A stretch of 64,000 nucleotides of DNA, taken from NCBI GenBank assembly GCA_035222895.1, contig JAVYIG010000037.1:1-64000 (forward strand), written 5' to 3'. Origin of the DNA: Strongylocentrotus droebachiensis. Its lineage: Eukaryota; Echinodermata; Echinoidea; Camarodonta; Strongylocentrotidae. The notes below the pieces were generated by a model. The model was not told the DNA's origin. It made no database searches and saw only the letters and a program-made list of their open reading frames with translations. The position numbers and the translations under genes were made by a program. Of the stretch, positions 23,485 to 34,800 are shown piece by piece. Each line of letters starts with the position of its first letter. Position 1 is the stretch's first letter.

Positions 23485-23899
23485 CTGAAGGTGGAAAAGA
23501 ATAAAGTTTGACATTAATTATATTCGCAGACTGGTACCTGCAGGGGAGAAATAGTCGATTAATACGGAGATAAACGATAAACCTTTAAAGATACTATGTC
23601 TCTTTTGCAGCCAACATATAGACCTTTGCAGGAATTATGAATATGTCTATGTCCTATCTGTGAAATGTTAATGTTAGTAATTTCCTGATATTCAAAGAGC
23701 AGCTAGGCAGTATACGGCAAACACCTCAATTCAAGTCAGGAAAATTGCTTCTTTCCATTACTGCTCAATAATAATGGTCAGTTGTTCATTAAGTTTATTT
23801 GTGTTTTATTTGGTTCTAAGTAATTTAAAGGATCACTACAGAGTTTGAGGAACAGGCCTTATAGCAAAATAACGGTTCTGCTAACACTAGACAACATCA

Positions 23900-25685
23900 C
23901 CATGTCCAACAACCTGGAGTGCAGGCAGCATTCCTGAGGGATGTTAAGGCACTTGTGACAGTACTGAAGGAGATGGGGAATCCATTTCTAGAACAAAGTC
24001 AAGACCTACTAGTCATTGGCACAAGCGACATATCATGGATGAAACGGGGAGAAGGATTGAGATTCGATTACCAACTTGGTAATTGGTGGTTATTTTACCT
24101 GACTGCTAAGAAAACATATGCTTGTTAGTAAGCAACCAGATGACCGACGGCTTTAGGTCCTCTCCGAGGGACCTGGTAATGAGGATTAATTCCTTGACCC
24201 TAGGTGAGGAGCAGGACACACAGTTTGTGACAGAAAGGCTAGAGAAGTGTACGACACCTGTCACAAAAATACTTCATACGAACAAGCTGCCACTTTCAGT
24301 CGGCAGCCGACCATGCAAGGTTATGTCAAAACAGAAGGCACAGGTCTTTTTTCGAGGATGGAGATATGGACAATCTCTTCTCCCATGAAAACCAGGCAGC
24401 CCCGCCAGCTTTGTCAACTGGAGGAAAATGCGGTTTGGAGTTAAAGTAGATCTATACTTCGCTGCCTGTAATCAAATCTGCTCGAAAACAATATTGCACC
24501 TGTGGCCCAAGCAATAATTCTTGATGGTGCAGCTGTGGTTCAAATGCTCAATCCTGGAACATCAAGAACATTTCAAGAGTATGGAGAAAAAGTGTTTGCC
24601 CCATACATCTTTGCCCAACTCGAGAAAAGCATCAGCATCGACCTTGGCTAGGGTGTATATTTACTTGCTAGCCTGAAAGCCTCAACAAGACAGGAAAGGG
24701 GAAAGGGCACCAGAATAAGGGTGGCTCCTTCTACTGGGCTGCTAAAAACCTGGAAGGACCTTCCAGTCAATGAGAACAAAACTGAATTGTTTGTTTTCCT
24801 GTCACGCGAAGCCGTTCATCTAGCTTCCCTACCACAGGGCTACTGTATGCAAGTACAGATGGAAGTGGAGTACTCTGCTCTCCTGCTGAGTCCCACTTGG
24901 CAGGCCTTGCCCCATGCTCGCACGAGGAGGCTGACACTCGTCTACTTCTGCATGTGGCAGATGCTGTGTAAAAAAACATGTCAAAGGGTAACCAAACGTA
25001 TTGTTGGTGCTGGTGCGGTTGTACTGGCCGTGGCTTCATTCAGCAAGACAGCTCCTGATGAGCTGTCGATCGTTTTTTGGTTTCAGAACAAGCTTTTGGT
25101 ACATAGCTGTTCACGAAATGGCACAATGAGTCCGACACAGTGTACAACTCTCCCATTCTTTCATGCGTTCACCGGGTGGGACACTGTTTTTGGGAAACTT
25201 GGAGGTCTCTCCCAGATCGGTGAATGATTCCTTCAGTGAACTACTGTGCATGCCTAGGGAGGTCAGTGAAGGATCAATGTTACTGCTAGAGCGATTTGTG
25301 GTGCTGATGTACGACCGAACCAGTGAGAGCATGGTAGTGAATGAGTCCATGAAACAGCTCTTCGCACAGAAGTCTAGAAACCTGGAGAACATTCCTCCAA
25401 TCCAGGCAGCACTCAAGCAGCACATCAAGCGCACTTGCTACCAGGCCAACTGTTAGAACCAAATATTGGCCAAGAATCCAGAGATAACAGAGCCATCTGA
25501 CTTGGGCTGGGCAAACGAAACAACTGGGTGTCAGCCTCTTTGGACCACTCTCCCGGAATCATAAAAATTGTGCCATGAATAATCCACTGTCGCTGCAAAA
25601 AAGGGTGCACTGGATGTTGCAAGTGTGTCAAAGCTGCACTCAAGTGCATGTACTGCACTGGGCTCTTGTTCTGGAGACTGTTAGA
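23900..25685 (+). pseudogene. decayed copy of a widespread invertebrate family with PIN/FEN-like acidic motifs
   Basis: Pieces in shifting frames follow the order of a protein family I know as many uncharacterised copies in cnidarians, molluscs and echinoderms. MGNPFLEQSQDLLVIGTSDI lies at 23,919-24,040, TNKLPLS near 24,288, VAPSTGLLKTWKDLP at 24,721, and EEADTRLLLHVADAV near 24,928 in a second frame, ending in a stop. VVLAVASFSKTAPDEL lies at about 25,020, CTTLPFFHAFTGWDTVFG at about 25,140, LLERFVVLMYDRTSESM at about 25,280, LENIPPIQAALKQHIKR at about 25,385, and LGWANETTGCQPLWTTLPES with a Cys-rich end at 25,500-25,680. The EADT, (T)DVV and GCDT acidic motifs resemble PIN/FEN nuclease metal-binding sites. 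Here GCD has become GWD, and stops and frameshifts are frequent. It has no introns, so it is a retrocopy or a mobile-element gene. The nuclease link is inference. Confidence 0.78.
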
Positions 25686-25809
25686 TTTTGAGCGTTACCA
25701 TTAGAATATTCATAAGTTGTGGACAGTGCTAAATTCATGTGGATATATATAGCTGTGGTAATGAATACGTTTTAGGTCGTATTTAGAATAGCTTTTGTTT
25801 TTCTCTTCT

Positions 25810-26091
25810 GGGCCCAATTTCATAAAGCTGCTTACCGGTAAGCAAATTTCTGTGCTAACTGTAGCAGAAAAATGTGCTTAAGCAGGTTAGCAAGGTCTCC
25901 CAGGTTAGCAAGAAAACAAGGCGTCCAACTTGCGCGTTCACAATGGATTTGCATTGTTACAAATCCATTTTCGTGCAGTAAGCAGAGTAAGGTTAATGCA
26001 TTTTCGTGTGCTTACGGTTAGCAATGCTATGAAGTAGAAACTCATAGTAAGCACAGAATCGGCCGATAAGCAGCTCTATTAAATTTGGCCC
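25810..26091. mobile_element. MITE with GGGCCCAATTT ends
   Basis: The left end GGGCCCAATTTCATAAAGCT is answered by AGCTCTATTAAATTTGGCCC at 26,072-26,091, an imperfect inverted repeat. The inside repeats GCTTA-GCAA text (TTAGCAAGG, TTAGCAAG, GGTTAGCAATG). CTG occurs on both flanks, possibly a short target duplication. There is no ORF. Confidence 0.7.
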
Positions 26092-26189
26092 TGGATAGTC
26101 AAAGTCTGTGGTGGTACATGGGTCTTTTTATTATTTTTTCAAAATAATGATTCCTTAAGCGTCAAAATAGAGGCAAAGTAAAAAAAAAT

Positions 26190-26230
26190 AAAAAAATTAT
26201 ATATATATATCTATATATATATATATAATA
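26190..26230 (+). repeat. (AT)n microsatellite
   Basis: Two (TA)n blocks split by CT, next to an A-rich run. Confidence 0.85.
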
Positions 26231-26241
26231 AAAAAAACACT

Positions 26242-27178
26242 TTTTGCCCTAATATGACCTTGACATAAAATTGCAATCCCTGAGCTCTTGCGATCTCAAA
26301 AATATTACTAAATGAATTGGCATCCCCAATTTAGTTGGAAATGAGACCTTAAACGTTCAAAAGTTACCCGCGTTTGTACATTAGACCATGCATACGGACT
26401 GGCGGCCATTTTGGATTTGACCTCTCAGGGTCATCAGAGGTCAAATAAAACTGTGAAATAAACTAACTGAAAAGGATTAAGGTGGGGGACTATGCAAGGG
26501 AACCATTCCTAAAGAAATTTAAGAACATAGGGGAGAACAAATGACAACTAAACGGGAAAACCTTTTATAACCAATCAAAACTTGCTATATTTCAGTCAGT
26601 TTTGACCTTCACCTTGACTTAAATGCAAAACCCTGAGTTCTGACGATGACAAAAGTATTACCAAATGAATTTGCACCCCCAATTTAGTTGGAAATGACAC
26701 CTTAAACGTTTTTCTGGACTATTTGGTTCAAATGTTAAGCGTGTTTGTACAGACCATGTAGACTGGTGGCCATTTTGAATTTGACCTCTCAGGGTCACCA
26801 GAGGTCAAATAAAACTGTGAAATAAACTAGCTGAAAAGGATTAAGGTTGGGGACTATGCAGGGGAACAATTCCTAACGAAATTTGAGAACAAAGGGGAGA
26901 ACAAATGACAAATAAATGGGGAAAACCTTTTGAAACCATTTAAAACTTGCTATTTGTTAGTCAATTTTTACTTTGACCTTAACCTTAATGCAAAACCCTG
27001 AGTTCTGACAATCTAAAAAGTATACCAAATGAATTGGCACCCAATTTAGTTGGAAATGACACCTTAAACGTGTTTCTTGACTATTTAGTTCAAAAGTTAA
27101 GCGTGCTTGAACATATAGACCATGTGGACTGGCGGCCATTTTGGATTTGACCTCTCAGGGTCATCAGAGGTCAAATCT
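26242..27178 (+). repeat. 365-bp tandem repeat, about 2.6 copies
   Basis: GGCCATTTT(G)GATTTGACC recurs near 26,404, 26,768 and 27,134, spacing about 365 bp. Other repeated words are AATTTAGTTGGAAATGA, CCTTAAACGT, AACTGTGAAATAAACTA and GGGGAGAACAAATGACA. Each copy contains ATTTGACCTCT and AGAGGTCAAAT around CAGGGTCATC, forming a stable palindrome. The last copy is cut after that palindrome. There are no ORFs. Confidence 0.88.
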
Positions 27179-27654
27179 GACTTCCCTCCACATCTGAAAA
27201 TAAATCTTATGGTCTATAATATAATAATTATAATAATTATAATAATAATAATGTCGAAGGTACGAAATTCAAAGAAATTAAATAGGCTTTGAGATCCCGT
27301 CGGTTTGTAATCCGGATAAGCAAACAATTGGGCAACGAATGAAATATTTGTCAAGATTGTAACAAGAATTGAAATTAATGCATTGTCACTGCGCAGCTGC
27401 TTTGCTCCGTTTGACCCGGGAACGAGAGAGTTGCTCGGAGGTCAACTAGGGGCGCGCTCTTTTTTATATTTTGTTTTTGTTATATATCACCTTGCCGCGC
27501 CGGTGCATATGATGTAAATGTAGCTCGCTAAAGCTAGCGTCCCGACCCGTTACGTAACGTGTCCATCCTCGCGTCCTTGTGCTTGCGATTTGAACACACC
27601 ACTACATTCATAAGCCGATACCACTGACTCACAGTTTCTTAAAAAACAGCCTGA

Positions 27655-28259
27655 ATACAGTTTCAAGCCATTTTAAGCATTTTGCAAAAAGCTTTCGTAT
27701 GTTGTGGCCATACGCAACGTAGAATCGCCAATTTTATTTTTCATGATATTTCACTTTTTTTTTCTCCAAAAAATTTGATACCATTTTTATCTCTTTATGA
27801 CCATTAATTACGGAATAAGCGGCTGTTCAAGAGAAATGTCCATGCGCGCGAGCTCTTGTAATACACAGCATATATGGGCGAAGACATGCCAATACAAAAT
27901 CCAAAATCCATTTTTATATTTGGATAGAGTATGATTTGGAGATATAATTTCATGTCTCATTTGGCCATTAACAATATTCTGAAGTCATTATAATCGCCTT
28001 GGAACCTAAAATATGAATTTGCATATTATGACGTCAGCATATTTATGGAAAATCGATTGTATCTCTGTGAATATTTGTCTTCCAAATCTTGATATGTTGT
28101 GGGTATGACAATTCTCTACACGCCTAAAGGACACCATTTTTCATTTTGATGACGTCATCATGGTCAACATTTGAATTAAAGGCGACATGTAAGAATTGTC
28201 GTAATTTGCGTGTTATGCCTAAGGAATGTGAATTTCGTTCACATCCCGAATCTACTTAA
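27655..28259 (+). mobile_element. Helitron-like remnant A, left part
   Basis: The body matches the Helitron units at 35-38 kb: CATTTTAAGCATTTTGCAAAAAG, ATAGCATATATGGGC-like text, TCATGTCTCATTTGGCCATTA, AATTTGCATATTATGACG and GATGACGTCATCATGG. Its 5' portion is missing. It stops at a TTAA at 28,256-28,259 where two other elements are inserted, and resumes at 30,312. Confidence 0.75.
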
Positions 28260-29920
28260 CCCTAATAAGGCCGGGGGGGGGGCCATTATGCCCCCCCCCC
28301 CCCCTCCACGATTTTTCTGATTGTTCGAGAACGCATATGGACGGCGCACAGTGGGCCAGGGAGGAACCAAAGTGCGCCAAAACTAAGTTTGGGTGATTTT
28401 TTTTTTTCATTTTTTTTCTTGCCCAGTTGAAAGGTAATACATAGAGGAATACCTCAGTGAAATATTTAATTCCGGTATGCACAATAAGGGTATAAATTTT
28501 CTACTTCAAACAGCAAATTCCTACATATCCACAGTTTTAGTGCAAAAGTGACTTATGTTATAAATCTTTAAATTCAACATGAAGTTTTTAAGTTATTGAT
28601 ATGAAATTGCTCTCACATATTCCTAATAGTTCATTTCGTTGAATGAATGGGTTAAAATGAATAGAAACACAATCTTCATGATATATTATAGGATAATTCA
28701 CTGAAAAATTGACTAATTATCCATGTTTTTTATAAATCCAGAAGAAATGTTTAGATCTCCGCGGCGTACCGCTTAAATTTTAATACCACCATTTGTTCTG
28801 ATGTCTAAGCTTTAAGTTGATACCAAATTTGGCTGCCCGATCTTGCCCGTTGTTATGTTAGAGCCGATTTCCCTTGCCACATTGCCCCGAAAAATGTGGG
28901 TTTTTGGGGTCCGCTGCTGAATCATGAAGGATGCGTGGTCATAAATCACGGCGCGAGGGGGCGCGTGACACTTGTTCTGACACCGCGGACCAAAATAAAC
29001 ACATTTTTCGGGGCAATGTTGCAAGGAAAAACGGCTCTAACATAATAACGGGCAGAATCGGGCAGCCAAATCTGGTATCAACTTAAAGCTTAGACATCAG
29101 AGAAAATGTTGGTAATAAAATTTAAGCGAAAATCCCTGGAAATCTAAACATTTCCTCTGGATTTATAAAAAATAAATCCCCAAACATGAGTTTTGGCGCA
29201 CTTTGGTTCCTCCCTGGCCCACTGTGCGGCGCCTCGCCGCTCGCTGACTTTTTTCTTTAGAGTCTTGCGCATCTTTAAAAAATAAAAAATAAAAAATCGG
29301 ACCTATAGTTACAAGGTCACGTGACCTTTTGTCTTTGCATGTCAGCCCGAAAATCGCTCATTTTTGTGATTTGTGTACAAAACATATGGAAATGTCATTT
29401 TTCCTAAAAATAGATCAAACATTGGTTATTGGGTCTTGTTTAAAGTTTAGGTGGTTGTTTTGGGAATCAAAATAGTTGAATTGTAGGAAGAAATGAAAAA
29501 AAAACACAAAACAATAACATAAATAAGTTAAAAAAACAATGAAATACATAAGAAATTATCAAAACAAGAGATAACATAAGGAATAAGCTGGCTCTTCCAA
29601 TTTTTTTTTGTCGTATTATTGTTCCAAATGGTCTAATGAATATATGTAGTGAAAAAGAATGCTTAAAAATGAATAATATAGGATTTATGGGTAAAAATGT
29701 GATTTTATGACGTTATTTGCATAAATTACCATAAATATGCAAATGAGGGATTTTTTTCAAAAAAATGAAATTATCATATTGTTCTATACACTTCACTTGA
29801 CATGCGTGCAAATTTTCGCGGAGATCGGCCGTTTTACGGCCGAGATCTTAGGGGGGGGGGGGGCATAATGCCCCCCCCCCCGGCCGTAGTAAGACTTCAA
29901 ATAGCCCGGCCTTATTAGGG
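28260..29920. mobile_element. TTAA-specific element 1 (piggyBac-like MITE) with internal foldback
   Basis: The ends are CCCTAATAAGGCCGGG at 28,260 and CCCGGCCTTATTAGGG ending at 29,920, both flanked by TTAA (28,256-28,259 and 29,921-29,924). TTAA duplication plus ends starting CCC fit the piggyBac superfamily. G/C runs sit just inside both ends with CATTATGCC and GGCATAATG. There is no transposase ORF. Inside is a near-palindrome: left arm 28,343-28,405 plus 28,728-28,917, right arm 28,980-29,227, loop about 60 bp. The left arm is interrupted by about 320 bp of unrelated DNA. Confidence 0.82.
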
Positions 29921-29924
29921 TTAA

Positions 29925-30307
29925 AGATAAACTTGAGTTCTGGTAAAAAAAAGAAAATGAATTCTCACAGAATCTAACGAAACTTACACTGAATGTTCAA
30001 GATTACAAATAAATGTCATGTGCCAAACAATTTTGGAAGAAAATGTATACTGGCTGAGTAATGAGCATATAAAGATACGGAAATCAGGGTAGTACTAGCC
30101 CCGACACCATGTGTGTTGTCCCATATACATCTTTCTGTGTAAGTGATTGTTACTTTACCAAGACTCTGCCAAATTTATGATGATTTTGATGACTCCAGAA
30201 CCTTGCATTACACACCTTTACTTACATGCTATATGATCAACTTTTCTGATCCATTCCACACCTTTTCTTTCACAATGCAATCGCATTACCAGAACTCAAG
30301 TTTATCT
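29925..30307. mobile_element. TTAA-specific element 2 (383-bp MITE)
   Basis: The ends are AGATAAACTTGAGTTCTGGT at 29,925 and ACCAGAACTCAAGTTTATCT ending at 30,307, a perfect inverted repeat. TTAA flanks both sides, and the left TTAA is shared with element 1. A second copy is at 17,636-17,999. There is no ORF. Confidence 0.85.
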
Positions 30308-30311
30308 TTAA

Positions 30312-30480
30312 CATTGTTCTTTGAGCAGTATCTCGCTTATTCTTAATCTTTTTCCCCAACACATTTAAATATGTTACAGCTGAGACTATAAGCTATCGCC
30401 AGTGTGCCTCTTTTTAATTTTTTTATCAGATGTTGGGATCATGTCAAAATATTCAATTGAAAGTTAAAATTGCGACTACG
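30312..30480 (+). mobile_element. Helitron-like remnant A, right part
   Basis: Resumes the element broken at 28,259: CATTGTTCTTTGAGCAGTAT, CTTTTTCCCCAACAC, TTACAGCTGAGACTATA and ATCAGATGTTGGGATCATGT all match 42,610-43,015. The 3' terminus is not preserved. Confidence 0.7.
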
Positions 30481-30511
30481 CCAAGTCCGTTTCTCAGCTT
30501 TGCCTGTAATG

Positions 30512-30592
30512 TCTACGGGACATATTTTGGTATATTGGTTAAAGCACTCGACTCCTATTCCAGTGCAGGTTCGGTTCATGGTGGGCGATTTA
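30512..30592 (+). mobile_element. possible SINE head
   Basis: TATTGGTTAAAGCACTCGAC and GCAGGTTCGGTTCATGGTGG have A-box and B-box character at tRNA-like spacing. The body is replaced by T-rich text and a G run (30,620-30,633). Weak call. Confidence 0.35.
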
Positions 30593-30639
30593 TTTATTTT
30601 TTTTAAATTTTGTTTTGGTGGGGGGGGGGGGGGGCTTTC

Positions 30640-31164
30640 GTTTTATGTTTGATGTTATCACCTTCTTCGACTTCTAATTATCATAATATAATCACAAACA
30701 ATATAATAACCTGCCTGATTTTGCGTGTTATATAGTTTGGTATAATCCTATGAGAAATCTGATTCCTTCGTCGGGTATTATACCTTTAGTTAATGTCCCT
30801 GGTCTGCTACAATATCAAATCATCCCATCTCTTTGATGCTAGTCTCCTACCCAGACGTTTATATATTTCCAGCTACTCAGCCTAGGTACATGCAATGTTA
30901 ACGTCTCTCCCACTGGCATAGCATGTTTTTTACACGCCTATATGTCTTCTCTTTCTCTCTTTATTAAATTCTATTTATGCCAGAAATATTGAACACATCG
31001 TTCTTCATTGCATCTCTCTATCTATTTTTCTCTCTCCTCTCTCTTGCTATGTTTCCCTTCTCTTATCTTGTTCTGCCCCATCACCTTCTCTTGCTACGTA
31101 TCTGTATCTCTATATCTACTCTTTCACCCTCTACCTCTCACTGTCTCCCTTTCCCTCTCTTACA
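30640..31164. other. pyrimidine-rich stretch, no gene
   Basis: T- and CT-rich, with short low-complexity frames only. Confidence 0.6.
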
Positions 31165-31440
31165 AAGAATAATAACAGGTGAATGAAAAACACCACAAAC
31201 ACCTGGGAAGGAAGTATTCATAAATTTGAATACATATAGTTTATAATTAACGACTTCGCATGAAACTATAAAACCAAAATGTAATTTGCGTTCTGGCAAT
31301 TGGAGTACAAAGAATGATAGCAGGTGAATGAAATGCTTTAACAACACAAACGCCTGGGAAAGAAGCATCCATACATTTGAAAAATTTTGTTGATAAACGA
31401 CTCCGCATGTGGAAGTTTGATTGAGCAGTAACAACACGAA
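31165..31440 (+). repeat. 140-bp direct repeat, two copies
   Basis: AAAGAAT(A/G)AT(A)(A/G)CAGGTGAATGAAA and ACCTGGGAAGGAAG / GCCTGGGAAAGAAG recur about 145 bp apart. The same text in reverse (CCTTCCCAGGTGTG, CATTCACCTGCTATTACTC) occurs at 59,275-59,335, so this is a dispersed family. Confidence 0.6.
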
Positions 31441-32215
31441 CCCATTTACCAGAATGTCGGAACGTAAATTAAATTTCGCGCGGTTTGAAATGCATCTTTC
31501 TACCCTGCGACTTTAATGGTACGATCCAGTAAATTAAAACAGTAAAATGGCTCTTATTTAAAAATTACTCATTAAATAAAACCCAAAACTTCAGTGGTAT
31601 CAAACAAGATATGTTATATCTTACTAATAATTAAACAAGATGTATAAACATTGTGAAATTGTAGCATTTTACGATAAAAGACACCGGTGTAGCAAAGATG
31701 ATGTCATTAAAACCTGTTTATGTGCGCTTGCATCAGGGAATTCGAGGTCAAAAGGTCAATTCAGACGCTGATAAGTTATTGGTCAAGCCTTTTTGTTTCC
31801 TTCATTCCGACAAAATTATACAATCAATCAAAACAAGTTTAATACCAGAAGAAAGCTAACGATTAGTATTTTCATTAAGCGCTTGCCCAAAAGTCGCTTG
31901 ACCACACTGAAACGAGTGAGAACTTGCGAGAGCGGCCAAAGTGTGATTGAAACTCGCTATTTGCTCTTCTCCAACGCAAAAAGAGACGACATTGTGCTGG
32001 ATAAATATATCTTTCCCGACAAAAGTACAGAACATTTGCATATGGTCTTTTAATATTATACTTTGAAATGTTACCCGAGTGACTTCCGGGCACCCCCATG
32101 CTGGAAAGAAAGGCAAACTACACTTTTTCATGGAAAAATGCGTATTTGTTCTATGCACGCAAATCAGATAGAGCGGATGATAAAACGTTTCCATATGATG
32201 GACAAAGCACAACAA
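31441..32215. other. unassigned sequence between repeats
   Basis: Two overlapping short frames (31,793-32,053 plus; 31,856-32,224 minus) have no recognisable content and no convincing splice signals. No function is offered. Confidence 0.5.
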
Positions 32216-32219
32216 GGTT

Positions 32220-33931
32220 TTCAACTTTAACCATTCCTAACATGCTCGATGTTCCGGAGCAGTGACTGATGACGTCATCTTGGCACCATTTTTGTGATTT
32301 TTTTTTACTTGAAAACCAATTCATGATCATATCATAATGACGAAAATTCATTGCTGGTTCATATTTATTATGATCGTGGTCATTGTCTGTCCGGTCAATT
32401 TTAGGTCTAAAAACGCTCAAAATGTTAAAATACTCCAAAACGTCTTAAATTCAATTTGCATACATTTTAGGCTATTTTGAGCATTTTATACAATATCGCT
32501 CACACGCGCATGAGCGCGCGTTTTCCTTCGTCAAGGCCTTACGCAACATAAAACGCCATTTTGTTTTCTTTTTTGATATTTCACATTTGTTTTACTTGAT
32601 ACCATGTTTATTTCTTTATGACTATTAATAACGGAATGAGCGCCGTCTATGATAAATGTCCGTGTGTGCGAGCTCAAATAATACATAGCATATATGGGCA
32701 AAAATATGCTTATACAAAATCCATTTTAGCTCTTTGGGATGCACCTGAACCCACATTTTGTCATGCTTTGATATAATATGAGTCGGAGATATGATTTCAT
32801 GTCTCATTTGGCCATTAACGTTAATTTGACATCATGATAATGACCTTCGAACTCAAAATACGAATTTGCATATTATGACGTCAGCCTATTTTATTGGAAA
32901 TCAATTGTATCTCTGTAAAAAGTGATAGACTTTCTTCCAAATTTCGATGTGTTGTAGCTAAGACAATTCTCTACAAGCTCAGTATACACCATTTTTCATA
33001 TAGCTCCGTTTAGTCTCATTAGTAACATGTACGTTAGCCTATGGACTTTTACCCGAAAAAAAAAATCGTTAAAAATTCATTTTTTGTTTAAACGAAAAGC
33101 ACATCCACCCCGACGTACGTTATCACTAGCTTTTTCATTGGAACCCTCATGTCCCATTGACTTTTGAAAGTTCACCCACCGTAATTTGATCAAAATAGGT
33201 CGCAAGCTCGCAAGCTCGCCGTTGCCTATATAACACATATACAACAAGTCGAACTTTGGACTAAATTTACCACGCGATTGTAAGGATATAAGTCAAGCAC
33301 ACGAAGGATAAGAAGCATGAATTATCATAGATCAGTTCTGATTTGTTCATTATGTCCATTTCATCCAACCCCGCTGTAATGTTTCCCTTTAGTATAGGCA
33401 AGCATTTTGCCGAGGTAAGCAAAAACATGAATATTCATGAACACCATGGACGATTCGATTATTAACAGAGGGGCGCAATTGTGCACCACATCAAACTCCC
33501 CTACTTCCAGTCAAGTATTTCATTGTATTATGTAGTTTGGTAGGTTTAGTTTACTAACTGTTTGATTATCAGATATCAATGATAGTTTAAAGATATGGAC
33601 AAGATTCTTGTATTTTATACTTAGCAAAGCAAATTTCACATACAAATTCACTATCAAGTGTCGTCTGATCCGCCGATTGTCCTCTGCTATATACGCGAAC
33701 TAGCTACGTCTGTGCTTGCGAAAATGAGACAACCGGAGCAATATGTAATTTTGATGACGTCATCATAGTGAAAATTTCGATTAAAGGCCACATGCCTCAG
33801 AAAGGTGAATTTCGTTCACGTCATGAATTACATTTTTTTTAAGGATCTCGCTTATTTTGGCTCTATTTTGTCTCAAATTTTAGTTGAAACGGCCCACCTA
33901 TACTTGTTCTAAACAAGTATTACATGTCTAG
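32220..33931 (+). mobile_element. Helitron-like unit B, ending in hairpin plus CTAG
   Basis: It shares the family body: GATGACGTCATC near 32,272, GTCCGGTCAATTTTAGG, CACGCGCATGAGCGCGCG, TCATTTGGCCATTAACG and GTGTTGTAGCTAAGACAATT. It ends with GCCCACCTATACTTGTTCTAAACAAGT, in which ACTTGTT/AACAAGT forms a hairpin, then a short spacer and CTAG (33,928-33,931). The body is split at about 32,998-33,753 by other DNA. The next Helitron start follows 2 bases later. Confidence 0.78.
32998..33753. mobile_element. probable insertion inside Helitron unit B
   Basis: Other units read CCATTTTTCATTTTGATGACG continuously. Here the text breaks after CCATTTTTCAT and resumes at TTTTGATGACGTCATC. The inserted DNA begins CATATAGCTCCG and ends CGGAGCAATATG, a 12-bp imperfect inverted repeat. 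It carries no ORF. Class unknown. Confidence 0.5.
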
Positions 33932-34425
33932 TTAGGTGGTCTGTCGTCTTCTACAGATCACCTATTGTTTTTGTCAGAATTTTCTTTCTTATTTGTTTAT
34001 TTATTTCTGTATTAGGTTGGCTGCCGTCTACGACAGATCACGTATTGTTTTCGTCAGAATTTTCTTTCATATTTATTTATTTATTTATATCTGTATTAGA
34101 TTGGCTGCCGTCTACGACAGATCACGTATTGTTTTCGTCAAAATTTTCTTTCATATTTATTTATTTATTTATTTATTAGGTGTACTGTCGTCTACGTCAG
34201 ATCACCTATTGTTTTCATCAAAATTTTCTTTCTTCTTTATTATTATTTATTCTTTATTCGGTGGTCTGTCGTCTACGACAGAAACCTATTGTTTTCGTCA
34301 GAATTTTCTTTCTTCTTTATTTCTTTATTTCTTTATTTCTTTAATAGGTGGTCTTTCTTCGACAGACTACCTATTCTTTTCGTCAGAATTTTCTTTCTTC
34401 TTTATTCTCCATTTTTATTTCTCCC
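33932..34425 (+). repeat. six tandem copies of the Helitron 5' end (about 82 bp each)
   Basis: Each unit starts with a palindrome such as GGTGGTCTGTCGTCTACGAC and AGATCACCTATTGTTTTCGT, then AGAATTTTCTTTC and a TTTA/TTTC-rich tail. Unit starts are near 33,934, 34,014, 34,098, 34,178, 34,259 and 34,344. The 186-codon frame across it is a repeat translation. Confidence 0.85.
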
Positions 34426-34800
34426 CACTTTTTTGGGGGGGACAGCATAACCCAAGATTGGTTGTGTTAATTTCTTTCAATTTAACACAGTCATAGGTCA
34501 TTGTCACGAGACGTGACAGGAACATTATCAGGTCATCAGGTCTTCATGACGTCATCCAGGCTCCATTTTGTGTATTTTTGTGAAAATCTCAAATGATCAT
34601 AACTTCATAACTGAAAGTCATTTCTCATTCATATTTGCCACGATCAAGGTCAATATCCGTCCGGTCAATTTCAGGCCAATAAACGCGCGCGTACGTCCGC
34701 GCGTCAGTGCGCGCGCAAATTTAAAAATGCTCAAAATATTTTTTAAATCAAATTAGAGTACGTTTCAGGCCATTCTAAGCATTTCTCCTAGTTTAATTTT
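34426..34800 (+). mobile_element. Helitron-like unit C, left part
   Basis: The body follows the reiterated 5' ends: CCCACTTTTTTGGGGG, ATGACGTCATCCAGG, ATCAAGGTCAATATCCGTCC and CGCGCGTACGTCCGCGCG, up to TTCTAAGCATTTCTCC. It is then interrupted by a TIR element and resumes at about 42,066. Confidence 0.72.

Noticed and set aside
33936-34496. 186-codon hydrophobic repeated frame resembling a membrane protein
   Set aside because: It is the tandem 82-bp Helitron 5' ends with TTTATTTA tails; repeat length happens to keep the frame open.
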